In this document: positions 23,181 through 25,831 of the stretch, one piece after another
Position numbering within the stretch: the stretch's first letter is position 1
Layout: every line of letters begins with the position of its first letter
Assembly (NCBI GenBank): GCA_002373855.1
Contig: DFKO01000116.1
Location: 1-25,831, forward strand
DNA length: 25,831 nt
Reading direction: 5' to 3'
From: Lachnospiraceae bacterium UBA3643
GTDB taxonomy: Bacteria > Bacillota > Clostridia > Lachnospirales > Lachnospiraceae
The notes under the pieces: generated by a model
Seen by the model: only the letters and a program-made list of their open reading frames with translations
Databases searched by the model: none
Told to the model about the DNA's origin: nothing
Position numbers and translations under genes: made by a program

Positions 23181-23887
23181 GTTTACTTGATTCTTCATTA
23201 TGGGAAGTTATCGTGGCATCATTCAATCCTGAGATATGGAAGGAACTGATAAAGCCCATAGGTGAAACACTTTATATGACAGCTATTTCATCAGCGATAG
23301 TGCTGGTGTTTGGAGTAATAATCGGAATATTTCTGACAACGGCAAACCCTGACGGACTTATTCCTTTAAAGGTGCCTTACGTTACTGCAGGATGGCTTAT
23401 AAATGTACTGAGATCACTGCCACAGATGGTAATGATTATTCTGATGGTACCGGTGGCAAGGCTGTTCTTTGGGAAATCATATGGAACAAACGCCTGCATC
23501 ATAGCAATCTCGGCCAGCTGCATTCCAATGTACGCAAGAATAGTTGAGAGTTCACTTCTTGAGATAGGCAAGGGCAAGATAGAGGCAGCAAAGTCCATAG
23601 GAAGTACAAACTTTCAAATAATCACAAAAGTGATTTTGCCTGAAACACTTCCCGGTTTGATAAGAGGATTTACGGTTGCCGTAATATCCGTAATATCAAT
23701 GACCGCTCTTGCAGGTATGTTTGGAGCCGGAGGAATAGGTGATATTGCAGTCAGGTTCGGATATCAGAGATTTCAGCACGACAGACTGTTTGCCTGTGTG
23801 TACATCCTTGTAATACTCGTTCAGGTTACACAGGGCATCGGTAATTTAATTTCGAATAAAATCCTGAAAACCAGGAATTTATTATAA
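23177..23887 (+). CDS. metI: Methionine-type ABC transporter permease
   Basis: A 236-residue membrane protein with about five or six helices (for example MVMIILMVPVARLFFG, and VAVISVISMTALAGMFGAGG). The EAA loop that docks on the ATPase is EAAKSIGSTNFQIITKVILP, with the expected Gly. It begins inside the end of metN (ATGA overlap) and is followed 26 bp later by the binding protein, the standard metNIQ order. Confidence 0.93.
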   Translation: MSLLDSSLWEVIVASFNPEIWKELIKPIGETLYMTAISSAIVLVFGVIIGIFLTTANPDGLIPLKVPYVTAGWLINVLRSLPQMVMIILMVPVARLFFGKSYGTNACIIAISASCIPMYARIVESSLLEIGKGKIEAAKSIGSTNFQIITKVILPETLPGLIRGFTVAVISVISMTALAGMFGAGGIGDIAVRFGYQRFQHDRLFACVYILVILVQVTQGIGNLISNKILKTRNLL

Positions 23888-23913
23888 ATAACAGGAAAAG
23901 AGAGGAAAAAATT

Positions 23914-24822
23914 ATGAAATTGAGAAAGAAAGTATTATCGGTATTATTGGCAGCAGCAACAGTATTTGCAACTATGACAGCATGTGGAAATCAACCTTCG
24001 CAAGGTGCATCTTCGGATACTCAGGCCCCTGCACAGCAGCAGACAGCAGACGCTTCTCAGGATGCTTCGGCAGATGCGGAAGCACCTGCAGCAGACGACG
24101 AAACAATCGTACTTAAGGGTATTGCAGACCTTGTACCTCACTCAGAGATTATTGAGTACGTAAAACCCAAGCTTGAGGCACAGGGAATCACAATTGAACT
24201 TGTATCCACAGCAGCTGATTCAACAACAAATGAGAAACTTAATGCAGGTGAGATAGACTTTAACTACTTCCAGCATGATCCTTATCTTCAGTCAGAAATC
24301 GAAGCAAACGGATATGATCTTGTAAATGCAGGCGGTATCCATGTAGAACCTATCACAGCATATTCAGACAAGTATGAATCTAAAGAAGATATTCCCGAGA
24401 ATGCCGTAGTTGCTATTCCCAACGATGCAACAAATGAGTATCGTGCTCTCAGAATTCTTGAGTTAAACGGTTTCATTGTACTTGATGAGTCTGTACAGGA
24501 TTCCCTCAGTGCATCTGTAGCAGATATTACAGAATATCTTGTTCCACTTGAAATTGTAGAGCTTGATTCTGCTCAGATCATTCCTACAAAGGATGATTAT
24601 GATTTCTTCATTACAAACACAAACAAGGCACTTGAAGCAGGCATCACGTCCAACAAGCTTTTCTCTGAAGGTGCAGACAGTCCTTACGCAAACATTATCG
24701 CAGTAAGAACAGAGGACAAGGATAACCCTGCAATCCAGGCACTTGTAGAAGCTCTACTTGATGAGGATACACAGCAGTTTATCGAGGAGACATATAACGG
24801 AGCAGTTATTCCCGTAAACTAA
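23914..24822 (+). CDS. metQ: NlpA/MetQ-family substrate-binding lipoprotein
   Basis: A 302-residue lipoprotein with lipidated Cys24 in MTACGN and a Gln/Ala/Asp-rich linker to about residue 63. The NlpA binding domain follows: GIADLVPHSEIIEYVKPKLE, then GEIDFNYFQHDPYLQSE (FNYFQH is the family hallmark), then VAIPNDATNEYRALRILEL and the closing FIEETYNGAVIPVN. It captures methionine or a related D/L-amino acid or sulfur compound outside the membrane for MetI-MetN. A GAGAGGA site precedes the ATG. The exact ligand is inferred from family only. Confidence 0.93.
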   Translation: MKLRKKVLSVLLAAATVFATMTACGNQPSQGASSDTQAPAQQQTADASQDASADAEAPAADDETIVLKGIADLVPHSEIIEYVKPKLEAQGITIELVSTAADSTTNEKLNAGEIDFNYFQHDPYLQSEIEANGYDLVNAGGIHVEPITAYSDKYESKEDIPENAVVAIPNDATNEYRALRILELNGFIVLDESVQDSLSASVADITEYLVPLEIVELDSAQIIPTKDDYDFFITNTNKALEAGITSNKLFSEGADSPYANIIAVRTEDKDNPAIQALVEALLDEDTQQFIEETYNGAVIPVN

Positions 24823-24851
24823 TCAGTATCAGAATGGAATAAACAATTAAT

Positions 24852-24905
24852 AAGGGGCCTCGCTTAGATGATGATTTAATCATCTAAAGCGACAGCCCCT
24901 TTTTC
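24852..24905 (+). terminator. Terminator of the metNIQ operon
   Basis: AAGGGGC (24852-24858) pairs with GCCCCTT (24895-24901). Inside, TCGCTT pairs with AAGCGA, and AGATGAT (24866-24872) pairs with ATCATCT (24879-24885), around a 6-nt loop with a small bulge. The T-run TTTTT follows. It lies 30 bp after the metQ stop. Confidence 0.9.
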
Positions 24906-24971
24906 ACATTTTAAATTTTTTTTAGTACTATATAATCTATTTTTTCTGTTTCTTCTCAGCCTTGCTCAGTA

Positions 24972-25571
24972 TCATATGATTATGGTGCCTTTTATTTTCT
25001 CCACCAGCTCTAAATCTGCCGGCAGCCATTTTACGGAATCAATCTCCTTTTTCGTCAGCCATTTTGCTGCCTCAGCTTCTTTTAATACGAGCCTGCCTTC
25101 CGTTACTTCTGCCCAGAAGCAGTCCATGGATAAGTGAAAATCAGGATAATCATACTCTATAGTATAAATAAGATCATTTACTTTTATTGTAGCTGTCAGC
25201 TCTTCTCTGATCTCCCTGACAAGGGCTTCCTGAGGAGTCTCGCCTTTTTCAATCTTTCCTCCCGGAAATTCCCACCAGCCTTTGAATTCTCCATATCCTC
25301 TTGCTGTTGCAAATATTTTGTCTTCCTCTTCACTTTTGTCACGAATAACTGCTGCAACTACTCTGACATATTTAAGTATATTTCCATCAGAAGTAAATAT
25401 TACATTTTTTCCTTCTTTTATTCCCTGCTTTTCTAAGACTGATTCAGGTACTTCCACATATTTTTCTTCATTATCAGAAACTAATTTTAAAAGTGCTGCA
25501 GGCTCTTTTCTTTCTGTTTCTTCACATCCATACTCAGCTTCTGTTATCTGTTTGACTGTATATATTTCCAT
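24972..25571 (-). CDS. Nudix hydrolase (MutT-like) with extra N-terminal domain
   Basis: A 199-residue protein. From about residue 68 it is a MutT-type Nudix domain: VRVVAAVIRDK, GWWEFPGGKIEKGET, then the Nudix box GGKIEKGETPQEALVREIRE followed by EL, and a C-terminal WLPAD segment as in enzymes that clear 8-oxo-dGTP or related nucleotides. The first 65 residues form a separate small domain (ITEAEYGCEETERKEPAALL, ending EGKNVIFTSDG), similar to stand-alone proteins of this bacterial group, whose role is unknown. An AAGGGAAG site precedes the ATG. It is 20 bp downstream of the helicase end at 25592. Confidence 0.9.
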   Translation of the reverse strand: MEIYTVKQITEAEYGCEETERKEPAALLKLVSDNEEKYVEVPESVLEKQGIKEGKNVIFTSDGNILKYVRVVAAVIRDKSEEEDKIFATARGYGEFKGWWEFPGGKIEKGETPQEALVREIREELTATIKVNDLIYTIEYDYPDFHLSMDCFWAEVTEGRLVLKEAEAAKWLTKKEIDSVKWLPADLELVEKIKGTIII

Positions 25572-25591
25572 TAGTTATTCTTCCCTTTTTA

Positions 25592-25831
25592 TTAAACACT
25601 TACTATATACTCATACAGATCTTCTCTAACAGGTTCATCAAGTATCCACTCGATTTCGACTGCTGTTTTGTCTGTATTTGCCATAGTAAATTCCTCTGCC
25701 CGTCCGCTTGGTGTCATTGTACCAAGATAATAAAATTCCTTAGAAATTTTGTCGTCTTTGTTTTTACGTACAAACAGTTCTACCTGTATTCCACGTTCTT
25801 TAGATTTCAAAAAGTTTTGTACATCATCTGA
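25592..25831 (-). CDS. C-terminal end of a DUF3427-type helicase, 5' part beyond window
   Basis: The frame is open from the right edge to the stop at 25592 (79 codons seen). A TTG at 25810 could mimic a start, but codons upstream stay open, so this is a 3' fragment. GIQVELFVRKNKDDKISKEF, then YYLGTMTPSG, then AVEIEWILDEPVREDLYEYI matches the last part of DUF3427 (I-x-LFVR, a YLG strand, I-x-W-x-L-x-x-P-x-x-x-x-LYE). This domain ends long superfamily 2 DEAD/DEAH helicases that often carry a phospholipase D-like nuclease. Helicase motifs would lie to the right and are not seen here. Confidence 0.7.
   Translation of the reverse strand, partial: SDDVQNFLKSKERGIQVELFVRKNKDDKISKEFYYLGTMTPSGRAEEFTMANTDKTAVEIEWILDEPVREDLYEYIVSV

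Overview
The window looks like chromosomal DNA from a low-GC, Gram-positive anaerobe, most likely a Lachnospiraceae member of the Butyrivibrio type. This is inferred from the AT-rich sequence, strong AGGAGG-type ribosome binding sites, lipoproteins with Ser-Asp-Asn-rich stretches, secreted or anchored plant-polysaccharide hydrolases and the gene families present. No rRNA, tRNA, CRISPR array, prophage or intact insertion sequence was found.

Left part (1-5957, minus strand): a tight set of six ORFs. Four code for membrane proteins that start with one or two short CxxC...CxxC zinc ribbons, then cross the membrane. One is a lipoprotein with two C-terminal NPCBM-like domains. One is a small partial copy of the end of its upstream neighbour. 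A good promoter (CTGACA, 17 bp, TATAAT) lies in front, and an XRE-family regulator (6141-6491) is divergent from it. None of the exported domains has a function I recognise; this is the best candidate for an undescribed system. Next come a 3' remnant of an Rpn-type nuclease/transposase gene and a shared terminator.

Middle (7053-15587, minus strand): two housekeeping blocks. The first runs glycosyltransferase, endonuclease III (nth), an AmrB-AmrA fusion and the radical SAM protein AmrS. The second runs small lipoprotein, RluA-type pseudouridine synthase, uvrC and pgeF. The two blocks hold base-excision and nucleotide-excision repair, RNA modification and cell-wall editing genes.

Right of that (15588-20004): an intergenic element made of a roughly 200-bp imperfect inverted repeat plus a short tandem array, then a membrane-anchored GH5 cellulase with a CBM2 module, a PD-(D/E)XK-like protein of unknown role and a GH43 hydrolase. 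This is a small plant-cell-wall degradation area.

20265-25831: an Smr-like small protein, a divergent peptide deformylase homologue, and the wreck of a toxin-antitoxin locus. The wreck keeps its promoter, operator-like repeats and ribosome binding site, and its toxin start codon now appears to drive a different small protein. A GNAT acetyltransferase follows, then a methionine-type ABC importer (metN-metI-metQ) with a strong terminator, a Nudix hydrolase with an extra N-terminal domain, and the C-terminal end of what looks like a DUF3427-type helicase cut by the window edge.
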